Position numbers and translations under genes: made by a program. A stretch of 47,710 nt of DNA from Sphingobacteriia bacterium 28-36-52 (lineage in GTDB: Bacteria; Bacteroidota; Bacteroidia; Chitinophagales; Chitinophagaceae), in contig NCGN01000014.1 of assembly GCA_002281575.1 (NCBI GenBank), positions 1-47,710 on the forward strand, read 5' to 3'. The notes below the pieces were generated by a model that was not told the origin of the DNA, did no database searches, and saw only the letters and a program-made list of their open reading frames with translations. This document shows, in pieces, positions 1 to 9,313 of the stretch; position 1 is the stretch's first letter; every line of letters begins with the position of its first letter.

Positions 1-2
1 TG

Positions 3-30
3 CTGAGTTCAACAGATAAGTGCAATTTTT
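3..30 (+). repeat. IS30 left terminal inverted repeat
   Basis: It pairs with 1083-1110 in inverted orientation. The inner core ATAAGTGCAATTTTT is identical in both ends, and the four mismatches lie in the outer half. Transposase binding sites are expected here. Confidence 0.85.
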
Positions 31-34
31 AAAC

Positions 35-71
35 AAAAGGCAAAAAAGCTTTTGACGGCTTTTTGCCTTTT
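35..71 (+). terminator. Hairpin guarding the IS left end
   Basis: Arms at 35-49 and 58-71 are complementary apart from one extra A, and the right arm is T-rich. It looks like an intrinsic terminator or folded leader between the left inverted repeat and the transposase start. In other IS elements such structures block transcription or translation entering from flanking genes; that role here is inferred. Confidence 0.6.
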
Positions 72-99
72 GACCAAGTAGTGCGACCTTTTGGTTACT

Positions 100-1104
100 A
101 TGACAAAAAATTACACTCAACTTAGTTTGGTACAAAGGTATCAGATTCAGGCATTTGTTAAAGCGGAAAAGAAACAAAAGTGGATAGCAGAACAGATTGG
201 AGTACATCCATCCACTATAAGCCGGGAATTGTGTCGCAATATTGCTAAGCGTGGCAGGACAGCAGGATCTTATATAGCAACCAATGCTCAGCGTAGAGCC
301 GATCAGCGACATGAGTTTAAACCTAAGTTGGTGAAGTTTAATCTGGCAATGAAGCGTCACGCAGTTAAGAAGTTGGAAGTTGAAAAGTGGAGCCCAGAGT
401 TGATTAGTGTTAAAGGCAAAGAGACTGGAGATTGCCCTATTAGTCACGAGTGGCTGTACCAATGGATCTGGCAATCGAAGCATGGCAATAAAAGGACAGA
501 TAAACCTTACAAAAGGATCTATCTGCACCTTAAACACGGTAGACGAAGAAGAAAACGGGGTAATCAAAAAGATAAACGAGGTATTATTCCTAACCGAGTG
601 CCGATTGAAAAGCGACCTAAAATAGTCAACAAACGAGATAGACCAGGTGATATTGAAGTTGATTTTATGATGGGTAAAAACCATAAAGGTGCATTATTGG
701 TTATGACAGATAGAGCTACTTTACATACCAGTCTTCACAAGCTTAGCAATAGGCGAAGTGAAACAGTAAGTAAAGCCATTATTAAAAAACTTGAGCAAGC
801 TGACTATCCAATGCATACGGTAACTTTTGATAATGATCTGGGATTTGCTAATCATACAGAAGTTGCAGAAGCTTTGAATGTTGATACTTATTTCACCAGA
901 CCTTATACCAGTCAAGATAAAGGAACGGTTGAAAACAGAATAGGACAGATCAGAAGATTTTTCCCTAAAAAGACTGACCTTAGTTTAATAACGAATGCTC
1001 AAGTAAAACGTGTTGAACAATTATTAAATGATAGACCAGTTAGAAAATTTAATTACTTAACCCCTAATCAAGTGCTACAACAAAAAATTGCACTTATTAC
1101 TTGA
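100..1104 (+). CDS. IS30-family transposase
   Basis: A 334-residue DDE transposase that would cut and join the element ends. The N-terminus has an HTH typical of IS30 (QIGVHPSTISREL, about residues 32-44). The catalytic triad reads as D188 (in DIEVDFMMG), D244 (in TFDNDLGF) and E278 (in KGTVENRIGQ). The 33 residues between D244 and E278 match the IS30 DD(33)E signature. I chose ATG 100 over the in-frame TTG at 91 because the protein from 100 has normal family length. The stop codon lies inside the right inverted repeat, so the last residues are encoded by the repeat itself. The frame is intact with all catalytic residues, so the copy may be active. Confidence 0.93.
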   Translation: MTKNYTQLSLVQRYQIQAFVKAEKKQKWIAEQIGVHPSTISRELCRNIAKRGRTAGSYIATNAQRRADQRHEFKPKLVKFNLAMKRHAVKKLEVEKWSPELISVKGKETGDCPISHEWLYQWIWQSKHGNKRTDKPYKRIYLHLKHGRRRRKRGNQKDKRGIIPNRVPIEKRPKIVNKRDRPGDIEVDFMMGKNHKGALLVMTDRATLHTSLHKLSNRRSETVSKAIIKKLEQADYPMHTVTFDNDLGFANHTEVAEALNVDTYFTRPYTSQDKGTVENRIGQIRRFFPKKTDLSLITNAQVKRVEQLLNDRPVRKFNYLTPNQVLQQKIALIT

Positions 1105-1110
1105 ACTTAG
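1083..1110 (-). repeat. IS30 right terminal inverted repeat
   Basis: Inverted copy of 3-30. It contains the transposase stop codon (1102-1104), so coding sequence and transposon end overlap. Confidence 0.85.
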
Positions 1111-1127
1111 AATTAGTTATATTAAAG

Positions 1128-1162
1128 AAAAGTCTGTAAATTAATTTTTACAGACTTTTTTT
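1128..1162 (+). terminator. Intrinsic terminator after the IS
   Basis: A 13-bp stem (1128-1140 with 1147-1159) and six-base loop are followed by a T-run on the plus strand. There is also an A-rich run on the 5' side, so it could act in both directions. It lies outside the right inverted repeat, so it belongs to the resident DNA rather than the IS. It would separate IS transcripts from the kinase gene downstream. Confidence 0.75.
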
Positions 1163-1225
1163 ATATTCGTTTTACATATAAAGAATATAAATAAATCGTA
1201 ACTTGAAGAATATCTAGTAGCATTA

Positions 1226-4200
1226 ATGGATTTAGTATTTAATCAGCAACAATCAGACGACTTATTTCCCTTTCACCTTAAAATAAATTTGGATGGTGAA
1301 ATAGTGGATTGTGGAAAATCCATCCGCAAAATCTGTCCTTTTGCCTTAAATGATTTATTCATTAATCAATTTGAAATTGAAAATTTCAGAAGTGGTCCTA
1401 TAATTGACTATTTGCTTCAACACTTACATGAAAAGGTAGTCATTCAAACTAAAATAAATAAACTCATCCATCTTAATGGTCAATTTGTAGTTAATGAAAA
1501 CCCAATGCTTATTGTTTTCATGGGCAGCCCTTCCTTTTCTTCTATAAAAGAAATTGAAGAAAATGCTTTTGGAAGAAATGACTTTGCTGTTCAAAATGCC
1601 CAAATAGATTTATTACAAGCGCTTATACTAAAAAAAGAAATTGAGGAAGCTAAGAGTGATAATTACGAGAAAAAGTTATTGTTTGCTCTAGAGAAAATGG
1701 GGGATAATGTTTGGATGCACGACTACCAAAAAAATGTAACAAGTTTTTCACATCAAACAAGGGCATTTATTGAATTAGAAAATTCCAACTTATCAATTGC
1801 CGAGCAATGGTGGAATGCAGTTCATCCTGATGATATTTCAATCTTACAAAAACAAGATCAGCAGTATAGAAAAAAAGAGATAGAACATCATCATACAGAA
1901 TATAGAATCAAAGATAAATTTGGTAATTATAAATGGATATTAGATAGAGGAATTATTACCGACAAAGATGCAGACGGATACCCATTGAAAGTTTTGGGCA
2001 CCCACATGGATATTACAAAAGTAAAAGAAACAGAATTTGAGTTTAATAAACAAAGAAGTTTTTATGAGAGTATTTTAAATAGTATTCCTACAGATATTGC
2101 CGTATTCGATGCTTCGCATCGATATTTATTTGTAAACCCTATTGGTATTAAAAATGATGAGTTAAGAAAATGGATTATTGGAAAAACAGATGAAGAGTAT
2201 TGTGAATATCGAAATAAAAATCCTGAAATTGCAATAGAAAGGCGAAGGATTTTTAATAAAGTACTTGAGTCTAAAAAACAATTATCATGGGAAGAAACTT
2301 TAACACAAACAGACGGCAAGGTTGAGTACCACCTTAAGAATTTATTTCCTGTTTTAAATAATGAAAATGAGGTTAAGCTCGTTATAGGTTTTGGGCTGAA
2401 TATTACAGAAAGAAAGCAAATTGAAGACAAGTTATTATTAAATGAGAAGCGATACCGAGACCTCTTTAATTATAGTCAGGCGCTCATTTGTACACACGAT
2501 TTAACTGGAAAATTATTAAGTGTTAATCCTTCAATATGTTCAGCTGTTGGCTATAATAGTGAGGAATTGATTGGCAGAAATTTAAAAGAATTTGTACCAA
2601 AAGAAAAAGTGTCCATTTTTGATTCAGTTTATCTGAAAGAAGTATTAGAGACTGGAAAAGCGGAAGGAGTTTTTTCTATTGTTTGTAAAAACGGGGACCA
2701 TATCTACTTACTTTTTCAAAACTATATGGTAGAAGAAACATCTAGTGCCCCTTATATCATTGGCTTCTCTCAAGACATTACCAATAGAATAAATGCAGAA
2801 AGAGAATTAATTAAAGCAAAAGAAGAAACAGAAAGAGCAAGCAGGGTTAAAGAAATATTTCTTGCCAATATCAGCCACGAAATTAGGACACCAATGAATG
2901 GCATCTTGGGTATTGGAGGGCTTTTATACAAAACAAATCTTAATCCAAAACAAGAAGAATACACCAAACTAATACTTGAATCTGCAGATAATTTACTCCA
3001 TATTGTAAATGACGTACTAGATTTTACTAAAATAGAATCAGGAAAAATTGAGTTAGAGCATATTCCCTTTTTATTAGAGGAAAAAATGTCAAACACATTA
3101 AAGACTTTTATTTTCAAAATTGAAGAAAAAGGGCTTGAATTAATTTTTGACAACCAGGTTCCTTCTGAAACAGTTTTAGTAGGTGATCCATTCAGGCTAG
3201 GCCAAGTACTAAACAACTTAATTAGTAATGCACTTAAGTTTACTGAATCTGGTAAAATTATTGTAAGTGCAGTTCAAATAAATGAACCTAATAAGGCCCC
3301 ACTCATAGAGTTCAATGTAACAGATACAGGTATTGGAATTTCTCCTGAAAACTTAGCCAATATATTCGACGAATTTGTTCAAGCTTCTTCAGAAACAACT
3401 AGAAAATATGGGGGCACAGGTTTAGGACTTACCATTACCAAAAACCTGATTGAAATTCAGGGCGGTACTATAAAAGCAGAAAGTAGCTTAAATAAAGGAA
3501 CAAAATTTATTGTTCGTATACCCTACCAAATTGGTGAAAATTCTATGCTAACCAATAGAAAAGAAGAATTGACATTTACACCAATAGACAAAAAAAGAAT
3601 ATTAGTAGCAGAAGATGTTACCATCAACCAGATTATTGTTAAACAAATTTTGGAAGAATGGGGACATGAAGTGGTTCTAGTAGCCAATGGTCAAGAAGCA
3701 TTTGAAGCATATAAGAAAAAGGATTTCGACTTAATCTTAATGGACATTCATATGCCAGAAGTAGATGGATATGAGGCTACGCAAATGATTAGGCATATGG
3801 GTGATACTACTAAAGCTGCGGTTCCAATAGTGGCACTTACGGCTAATGCATTTAAGAAAGAAACCGATCGATTTGCAGAAGCTGGATTTAACGACTATAT
3901 CACTAAACCATTTACAGAAGCTGGATTATATGACTGCATCAAAAAGCAATTACAATTAAATAGCCCAGTTTACTTTAGTAAAAAACTAAAAAAGAATACA
4001 GCTGAAGATACTACTGAGAAACTATACGACTTTTCTGCATTGCAAGTAATAGATCAAGATGATACCGCATTTTTAAAAGAAATAGTTCAAGTATTTATCA
4101 AGAATACAACTACCGATATCATTAATTTATTAAAAGCTATTGATAGTAATAATACTAACGAAATATTTCAATTAGCCCATAGGATGAAATCATCTATTTA

Positions 4201-4360
4201 TAGCTTGGGAATAAAACAGGCATATAAAACAGTAGAGAGTATAGAATTCTATGCTAAAACAGGAGAACAACTAGATAAGATTCCTAGTTTAGGAATACAA
4301 CTCAATCAAATATTAGATGAGGTATTCATTCAGCTAAGAAAAGACTTTACAATTCAATAA
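1226..4360 (+). CDS. Hybrid sensor histidine kinase, H-NOX-associated-like N-domain
   Basis: A 1044-residue hybrid kinase with no evident transmembrane segment, so probably cytoplasmic. Residues about 12-135 resemble the heme-NO-binding-associated (HNOXA, PF07701) domain: FPFHLKINLDGEIVDCGKSI near the start and a GSPSFSSIKEIEE...DFAVQNAQIDLL block matching the family's GSPW-type motif. PAS/PAC domains follow (about 150-275, 285-400, 405-530). HisKA carries H551 in ANISHEIRTP. The HATPase domain has an N-box (about 668), DTGIG (700) and GGTGLGL. A REC domain has D840 in LILMDIHMPE, and an Hpt domain has H985 in AHRMKSS, giving a full His-Asp-His relay. No H-NOX gene or matching output regulator is adjacent. 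The HNOXA call is from motif recognition and needs a profile search. Confidence 0.9.
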   Translation: MDLVFNQQQSDDLFPFHLKINLDGEIVDCGKSIRKICPFALNDLFINQFEIENFRSGPIIDYLLQHLHEKVVIQTKINKLIHLNGQFVVNENPMLIVFMGSPSFSSIKEIEENAFGRNDFAVQNAQIDLLQALILKKEIEEAKSDNYEKKLLFALEKMGDNVWMHDYQKNVTSFSHQTRAFIELENSNLSIAEQWWNAVHPDDISILQKQDQQYRKKEIEHHHTEYRIKDKFGNYKWILDRGIITDKDADGYPLKVLGTHMDITKVKETEFEFNKQRSFYESILNSIPTDIAVFDASHRYLFVNPIGIKNDELRKWIIGKTDEEYCEYRNKNPEIAIERRRIFNKVLESKKQLSWEETLTQTDGKVEYHLKNLFPVLNNENEVKLVIGFGLNITERKQIEDKLLLNEKRYRDLFNYSQALICTHDLTGKLLSVNPSICSAVGYNSEELIGRNLKEFVPKEKVSIFDSVYLKEVLETGKAEGVFSIVCKNGDHIYLLFQNYMVEETSSAPYIIGFSQDITNRINAERELIKAKEETERASRVKEIFLANISHEIRTPMNGILGIGGLLYKTNLNPKQEEYTKLILESADNLLHIVNDVLDFTKIESGKIELEHIPFLLEEKMSNTLKTFIFKIEEKGLELIFDNQVPSETVLVGDPFRLGQVLNNLISNALKFTESGKIIVSAVQINEPNKAPLIEFNVTDTGIGISPENLANIFDEFVQASSETTRKYGGTGLGLTITKNLIEIQGGTIKAESSLNKGTKFIVRIPYQIGENSMLTNRKEELTFTPIDKKRILVAEDVTINQIIVKQILEEWGHEVVLVANGQEAFEAYKKKDFDLILMDIHMPEVDGYEATQMIRHMGDTTKAAVPIVALTANAFKKETDRFAEAGFNDYITKPFTEAGLYDCIKKQLQLNSPVYFSKKLKKNTAEDTTEKLYDFSALQVIDQDDTAFLKEIVQVFIKNTTTDIINLLKAIDSNNTNEIFQLAHRMKSSIYSLGIKQAYKTVESIEFYAKTGEQLDKIPSLGIQLNQILDEVFIQLRKDFTIQ

Positions 4361-4375
4361 AATTTGGCGTAAAAT

Positions 4376-5023
4376 TTAAGGAGCCAATCTCTCTCTAACC
4401 CAATTACCAGCATCATCTTGTGTAAATCTTAAACGATCATGCAGTCGGCTGCTTCTGCCTTGCCAAAATTCAAAACTTTCAGGTTTTACAATATAACCAC
4501 CCCAATGCGGTGGTCGAGGTACTTGATTTTCGTCTGGGTATTGCAACATTAGGCGCTGATAGTTCTCTTCTAAAAACGCACGCCCTGGAATCACTTTACT
4601 TTGTGGTGAAACCCAAGCCCCTATTCTACTACCAGCTGGTCTTGAATTAAAATAAGCATCGCTATCTGCTGTGGAAATTTTCTCTACGGTTCCTTCAATT
4701 CTGATTTGCCTTTCTAATTCTTTCCAAAAAAATAAAATAGCTGCATTTGGATTTGCCGTCAATTCTTGCCCTTTGGCACTTTCATAATTGGTGAAAAAAA
4801 CAAATCCATCGTGGGTATATCCTTTTAACAAAACAATTCTAGCAGAAGGCTTGCCATGTTTATCTACTGTTGCCAATGTCATTGCATTCACTTCATCAAT
4901 TTCAACACTAGTTGCTTCTTCCCACCAATCTTTAAATTGGTCAAAAGGATTATTGGCTGCATGGGATTCGTCAAAAGACTTCAACATATAATCGCGTCTG
5001 ATATCAGCAATAGAATTGGGCAT
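4376..5023 (-). CDS. pdxH: Pyridoxamine/pyridoxine 5'-phosphate oxidase
   Basis: A 215-residue FMN enzyme that oxidises pyridoxine or pyridoxamine 5'-phosphate to pyridoxal 5'-phosphate, the last step of vitamin B6 synthesis and salvage. The FMN-binding split-barrel is recognisable (ARIVLLKGYTHDGFVFFTNY, then KGQEL and RQIRIEGTVEKI). The C-terminal family signature RLHDR...WVRERLAP is complete. Length is typical. It starts 10 bases after the RND pump gene ends on the same strand, so it is probably co-transcribed, although no functional link to efflux is obvious. It ends 15 bases from the convergent kinase gene. Confidence 0.95.
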   Translation of the reverse strand: MPNSIADIRRDYMLKSFDESHAANNPFDQFKDWWEEATSVEIDEVNAMTLATVDKHGKPSARIVLLKGYTHDGFVFFTNYESAKGQELTANPNAAILFFWKELERQIRIEGTVEKISTADSDAYFNSRPAGSRIGAWVSPQSKVIPGRAFLEENYQRLMLQYPDENQVPRPPHWGGYIVKPESFEFWQGRSSRLHDRLRFTQDDAGNWVRERLAP

Positions 5024-5033
5024 AATCTTTAAA

Positions 5034-8000
5034 TTAATCTGTTATTTCTACTTTTTTAACATCATGCTTCCCTGATATATAAGTATACACTGCAGGAATT
5101 ACAAACAACGTTAGTAAGAGTGAAAACATAATACCCCCTACAATCACAATTCCTAATGGCATACGACTGGTTGCTGCTGCTCCAATGCTCAATGCAATAG
5201 GCAATGCACCTAATGCGGTAGCAAGGCTAGTCATCAAAATTGGACGCAATCGTTGAGCGGAAGCCTCTAAAACTGCTTCTCTTTTATTCAATCCAAACTC
5301 TCTTTTTTGATTGGCAAATTCAACAATTAAAATCCCATTTTTAGTTACCAAACCAATTAACATAATCATACCAATTTGAGAAAAAATATTAATGGTTTGG
5401 TCAAATACCCAAAGACTTAATAATGCACCCGCTAAAGCCAGTGGTACAGTAATCATAATCGTTAATGGATCTTTAAAGCTTTCAAATTGAGCAGCCAACA
5501 CCAAGTAAATTAATATTAAAGCAAAGCCAAAAGCAAAAGCCGTATTAGAAGAACTTTCCTCAAAATCACGAGAGGGACCATTTAAAGCGGTCTTAAAACT
5601 TTCATCTAATAATTGGTCTCCAATTCTTTGCATGGCTTTAACTCCATCTCCTATAGTCATCCCTTCGGCTAAAGAGGCAGAAATGGTTGCAGCTTTAAAA
5701 CGATTGAAATGATACAATGTTGGTGGATTAGAATTCTCTTCTAACTTAACCACTGCTTTTAGCGGAATACTCTCTCCGCGATTATTTCTAACATACAGTT
5801 TTTCTATATCCGCTGGCTTTTGTCTGTCTTTGTAAGCAACTTGAGAAATAACCTCGTATTGCTTACCATTCATGATAAAGTAAGCCAACCTTCTTCCACT
5901 AAATGCGCTAGAAACTACATCAGCTACGTCTATAATAGATAGGCCTAAGTCTTTTGCCTTTATACGATCAATAGTTAATTGTAATTCAGGTTTATTAAAC
6001 TTGAGATTCACATCTACGTTTTGAAAAGTTTTATCTTTTCTTGCTTCTTCTAAGAATTTAGGAATGACTGTTTTAATTTTTTCAAAATCTAAATTTTGCA
6101 AAATAAACTGAACAGGCAAAGAACCCCTTGAAGCCAATCCAACAGAAATAGTTTGTTCTTCTACAGGAAAAATTCGAGCATTATTAATACTGGGAAGCTT
6201 CTTACCTATTTCTTTAGCAATCTCCGATTGTGACTTTATTCTTTTGTCTGGATCTACTAACTTAACCCTCAATGTACCTCCACTACCACCGAAACCAGGT
6301 ATAGCAGCAAATACAAAATCTTTTTCAGGAACAGAATCAGTTAGATAATTCAATAATTTATCTCCTGTCTCTACCATGTACCCATAACTGGCTCCTTCGG
6401 GGCCAGTCATTTGAAAACGTATACTGCTCCTGTCTTCTAAAGGAGCCAATTCACTTTGCAATCCTGCACCTAACCAAAAAATGACTCCCGCACAAATGGC
6501 AACAATAACCCAAGCCATCCAACGAACCCGAAGAAATCCTGCAAGTAAGCGTTTATAGCCGTTTTCCATCCCTCTGAAAAAAGGCTCAGTCATATCGTAA
6601 AACTTACCATGACCTGCATCTTTTTTATTGAGGTAAACATTTAGTACCGGCGTAATAGTTAGTGACACAAATGCAGAAATTAATACAGCAGCGGCAACTA
6701 CAATACCAAATTCGCGGAATAAGCTACCCACAAAACCTTGTAAGAAAATTACTGGTAAAAATACTACGGCCAAAGTGATAGAAGTAGAAACTACTGCAAA
6801 GAAAATTTCTTTACTCCCTTCCAAAGCTGCTTTTCGTATAGGTAATCCACTTTCTAATTTTCGAAAAATATTTTCTGTAACAACAATTCCATCATCCACA
6901 ACCAAACCAGTGGCTAGTACAATTCCTAATAAGGTCAATACATTAATAGAGAAACCGGAAATGTACATAATAAAGAAAGTCGCTACCAGGGATATCGGAA
7001 TATCTATTAAAGGTCTAATAGCAATTAACCAGTTTCGGAAGAAAAAGAAAATAACCAACACCACTAATGTAAAAGAGATTAATAAAGTTTCTTCTACTTC
7101 TTTAATTGATGCACGAACATTCTTTGTTTGATCAATTAAAGGAGTCATGATAAAATCTCCCTTTTCTGTTTTTTGTATTTCTGCTAGGCGTTTATAAAAT
7201 TCGTCAGCAATTTTAATATAGTTGGCTCCTGGTTGAGGAATAATGGCCAAGCCAACTGCATTCACTCCATTCAATCTCCAGCTGTATTCATCGTTTTCAG
7301 GACCAACTTCAACATAAGCTACATCAGATAAACGAATAATACCAGTGGCAGTTTGACGAATAATTAAATCACGAAAATCTTTCTCGGTAGTAAGCCTACC
7401 TAATGCTTTAATGGTTAGTTCCGTTTTATCACCATATATTTTTCCAGAAGGAATTTCAACATTCTCTGTATTGAGCGCAGTTCTAATATCACCAAATGTT
7501 ACATTGAATGAGTTCAGTTTATCTGGGTCAATCCAAATACGCATCGATGGCCTTTTTTGACCGAAAATATTAACAGCACTTACTTCTGAAATGGTCTGAA
7601 AACGCTCTTGTAAAACATTTTCTGCGTATTCACTTAATTCTAACAATCCCTTTGTTTGACTTTGCACCGCTAAAATCATAATAAAGTCGCTATTTGCATC
7701 AGACTTACTTACAACAGGTGGCGCATCTACGTCTTGAGGTAAATTTCTTACTGCTTGGCTTACTTTGTCTCTTACATCATTAGCTGCTGCTTCTAAATCT
7801 TCAGAAACATTGAATTCAACAGTAATATTACTATTCCCATTAGAGCTTGAAGAGGAAATACTTCTAATACCAGGAATACCATTAATGGCTTTCTCAAGGG
7901 GTTCAGTAATTTGACTCTCAATAATGTCAGAGTTTGCTCCTGAATAAGAAGTTCTAACATTAACTACAGGAGGGTCAACCGCAGGATATTCCCTTACTGC

Positions 8001-8096
8001 CAAAAAACTATATCCAACAATTCCAAACAATACGATGAGAATATTCATCACCGTTGCAAGAATGGGTCTTTTTAATGATAATTCAGAAATATTCAT
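5034..8096 (-). CDS. RND efflux transporter, AcrB/HAE1 type
   Basis: A 1020-residue inner-membrane proton-driven pump subunit that would export drugs or other amphiphiles with a periplasmic adaptor and outer-membrane channel. The N-terminus (SLKRPILATVMNILIVLFG) is the typical first transmembrane helix. The proton-relay aspartates are present in GLVVDDGIVVTENI and the relay lysine in GLVTKNGILIVEFANQ. Two large periplasmic loops flank the duplicated membrane halves, as usual. The adaptor gene lies directly upstream (17-base gap). No TolC-like channel gene is in the cluster, so it probably uses one encoded elsewhere. Substrate cannot be told from sequence. Confidence 0.95.
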   Translation of the reverse strand: MNISELSLKRPILATVMNILIVLFGIVGYSFLAVREYPAVDPPVVNVRTSYSGANSDIIESQITEPLEKAINGIPGIRSISSSSSNGNSNITVEFNVSEDLEAAANDVRDKVSQAVRNLPQDVDAPPVVSKSDANSDFIMILAVQSQTKGLLELSEYAENVLQERFQTISEVSAVNIFGQKRPSMRIWIDPDKLNSFNVTFGDIRTALNTENVEIPSGKIYGDKTELTIKALGRLTTEKDFRDLIIRQTATGIIRLSDVAYVEVGPENDEYSWRLNGVNAVGLAIIPQPGANYIKIADEFYKRLAEIQKTEKGDFIMTPLIDQTKNVRASIKEVEETLLISFTLVVLVIFFFFRNWLIAIRPLIDIPISLVATFFIMYISGFSINVLTLLGIVLATGLVVDDGIVVTENIFRKLESGLPIRKAALEGSKEIFFAVVSTSITLAVVFLPVIFLQGFVGSLFREFGIVVAAAVLISAFVSLTITPVLNVYLNKKDAGHGKFYDMTEPFFRGMENGYKRLLAGFLRVRWMAWVIVAICAGVIFWLGAGLQSELAPLEDRSSIRFQMTGPEGASYGYMVETGDKLLNYLTDSVPEKDFVFAAIPGFGGSGGTLRVKLVDPDKRIKSQSEIAKEIGKKLPSINNARIFPVEEQTISVGLASRGSLPVQFILQNLDFEKIKTVIPKFLEEARKDKTFQNVDVNLKFNKPELQLTIDRIKAKDLGLSIIDVADVVSSAFSGRRLAYFIMNGKQYEVISQVAYKDRQKPADIEKLYVRNNRGESIPLKAVVKLEENSNPPTLYHFNRFKAATISASLAEGMTIGDGVKAMQRIGDQLLDESFKTALNGPSRDFEESSSNTAFAFGFALILIYLVLAAQFESFKDPLTIMITVPLALAGALLSLWVFDQTINIFSQIGMIMLIGLVTKNGILIVEFANQKREFGLNKREAVLEASAQRLRPILMTSLATALGALPIALSIGAAATSRMPLGIVIVGGIMFSLLLTLFVIPAVYTYISGKHDVKKVEITD

Positions 8097-8113
8097 GAGA
8101 TGATTGGCTGCTT

Positions 8114-9175
8114 CTATTTGATAATTTCACTCAACTGCTTAACAGAACGTACTTTAACAGGTTGTTTGGGTCTTACAAATAGAACCCCTGTTACCACAAC
8201 GCTGTCTCCAGGGTTTAGCCCTTTTGTAACTTCTACAAAACCGGTACCCCTTAACCCTGTTTCAATGTCTACAAAAACACCTTCCCCGCCTTTAACAACA
8301 ATAATTTTTTTTGCTCTTGCGTCGGGTATAATTGCATTTGTGGGTACAAGTATGCTATTCTTATTTTTACCTGCTTCTAAAAATACCTTTACAAAAGTTC
8401 CTGGCGCAATGGCAGTTCCATCTAAAACTGCACGCACTCGTAAATTTCTTGTTGTTGGGTTAATCTGAGGATCGGTTGCAACAATAGTTGCTTTTCGTAA
8501 TAGGTTTGTTTCATTTGTTTGAATTTGAACCGACGCTCCTACCCTAATCATATTGGTGTAAAACTCTGGAACATTAAAATCTATTTTTACTCTGTCTACT
8601 TGCTGAAGTGTAGTAAGTGTTAGTGCAGGTGTAACATAAGCACCTGGGCTTATTTGTCTTAAACCTAAAACCCCAGAAAATGGTGCTTTGATAATTGTTT
8701 TATCAATTTGTGCCTGAGTAACAGTTAAATCTGCTTTTAAACTATTCACCTGATTTAAAGCCAAGTCGTATTCAGATTGATTAATTCCATTGATGGCCAA
8801 TAATTTTCTTAACCGCTCTTCTGTTTTTTGAGCCATATCTAGCAACACTTTGGTTTTAGCTAAATTGGCTTGTAAATCGGCGTCATTAATTCTTGCTAAA
8901 ATAGCCCCCTGTGTTACCCTGCCCCCGTCTGGTACATTGAGCATTGTTAATCTACCACTTACCTCAGGATTAATATTGACTGTTTCCATGGGAATAATAG
9001 CTCCATTCACTTCTACCTTATTGTCAATATTTCCTGCACCCGCAATTAATACGTCTACAATAGTAGCCGATGGCGATTTTGCTTTTGAATCGGTATTTTC
9101 TTTTTTCTCTTCCTTACATGAAAATAGCAGCAAGGGCAATGTTAGTAACAGACTTATTTTTTTCAAAGGAGTCAA
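8114..9175 (-). CDS. RND periplasmic adaptor lipoprotein (MFP)
   Basis: A 353-residue membrane-fusion protein linking the downstream pump to an outer-membrane channel. The N-terminus has a signal peptide ending in a lipobox (LLLFSC, Cys at about residue 20), so it is likely lipid-anchored. A barrel-sandwich/lipoyl-type domain (NPEVSGRLTMLNVPDGGRV and IIKAPFSGVLGLRQISPGAYV) brackets an alpha-helical hairpin at about residues 95-150. Beta-barrel and membrane-proximal domains follow. It is first in the operon mfp-RND-pdxH and is divergent from the SDR operon starting at 9314. I saw no convincing promoter with standard spacing. Confidence 0.93.
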   Translation of the reverse strand: MTPLKKISLLLTLPLLLFSCKEEKKENTDSKAKSPSATIVDVLIAGAGNIDNKVEVNGAIIPMETVNINPEVSGRLTMLNVPDGGRVTQGAILARINDADLQANLAKTKVLLDMAQKTEERLRKLLAINGINQSEYDLALNQVNSLKADLTVTQAQIDKTIIKAPFSGVLGLRQISPGAYVTPALTLTTLQQVDRVKIDFNVPEFYTNMIRVGASVQIQTNETNLLRKATIVATDPQINPTTRNLRVRAVLDGTAIAPGTFVKVFLEAGKNKNSILVPTNAIIPDARAKKIIVVKGGEGVFVDIETGLRGTGFVEVTKGLNPGDSVVVTGVLFVRPKQPVKVRSVKQLSEIIK

Positions 9176-9313
9176 TTTTTGGAAGCTGTAAAGATAGAAT
9201 TAAATACGGTCAACTAAAGCAGCATTTGCTGAATGGCGAATAGCTAAAATAATTCGGTGAAATGCCCATTAAGTCGCATCCTTTTTTTACATTCAAGCAA
9301 TAAAGCTTGCACT

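Larger units (their letters stand above)
3..1110 (+). mobile_element. IS30-family insertion sequence
   Basis: A 1.1-kb element bounded by imperfect 28-bp terminal inverted repeats at 3-30 and 1083-1110 (24 of 28 positions match by eye; the inner 15 bases are identical) around a single transposase gene that fills it. Size, one-gene content and DD(33)E catalytic spacing are those of the IS30 family. Only two bases lie outside the left repeat, so a target-site duplication cannot be checked. The window edge sitting on the IS end suggests that a contig was broken at a multicopy repeat. The element lies just upstream of, and in the same direction as, a sensor kinase gene. Confidence 0.88.

Noticed and set aside
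2062..3216. Minus-strand open frames of 122 and 148 residues inside the histidine kinase
   Set aside because: Serine/leucine-rich shadows of the AT-rich coding strand without recognisable domains.
9189..9213. Possible promoter (TTG ... TATCTTTA) for the RND adaptor
   Set aside because: The last base of the box differs from consensus and the 14-base spacer is too short compared with the 18-21 bases of the better promoters in this window.
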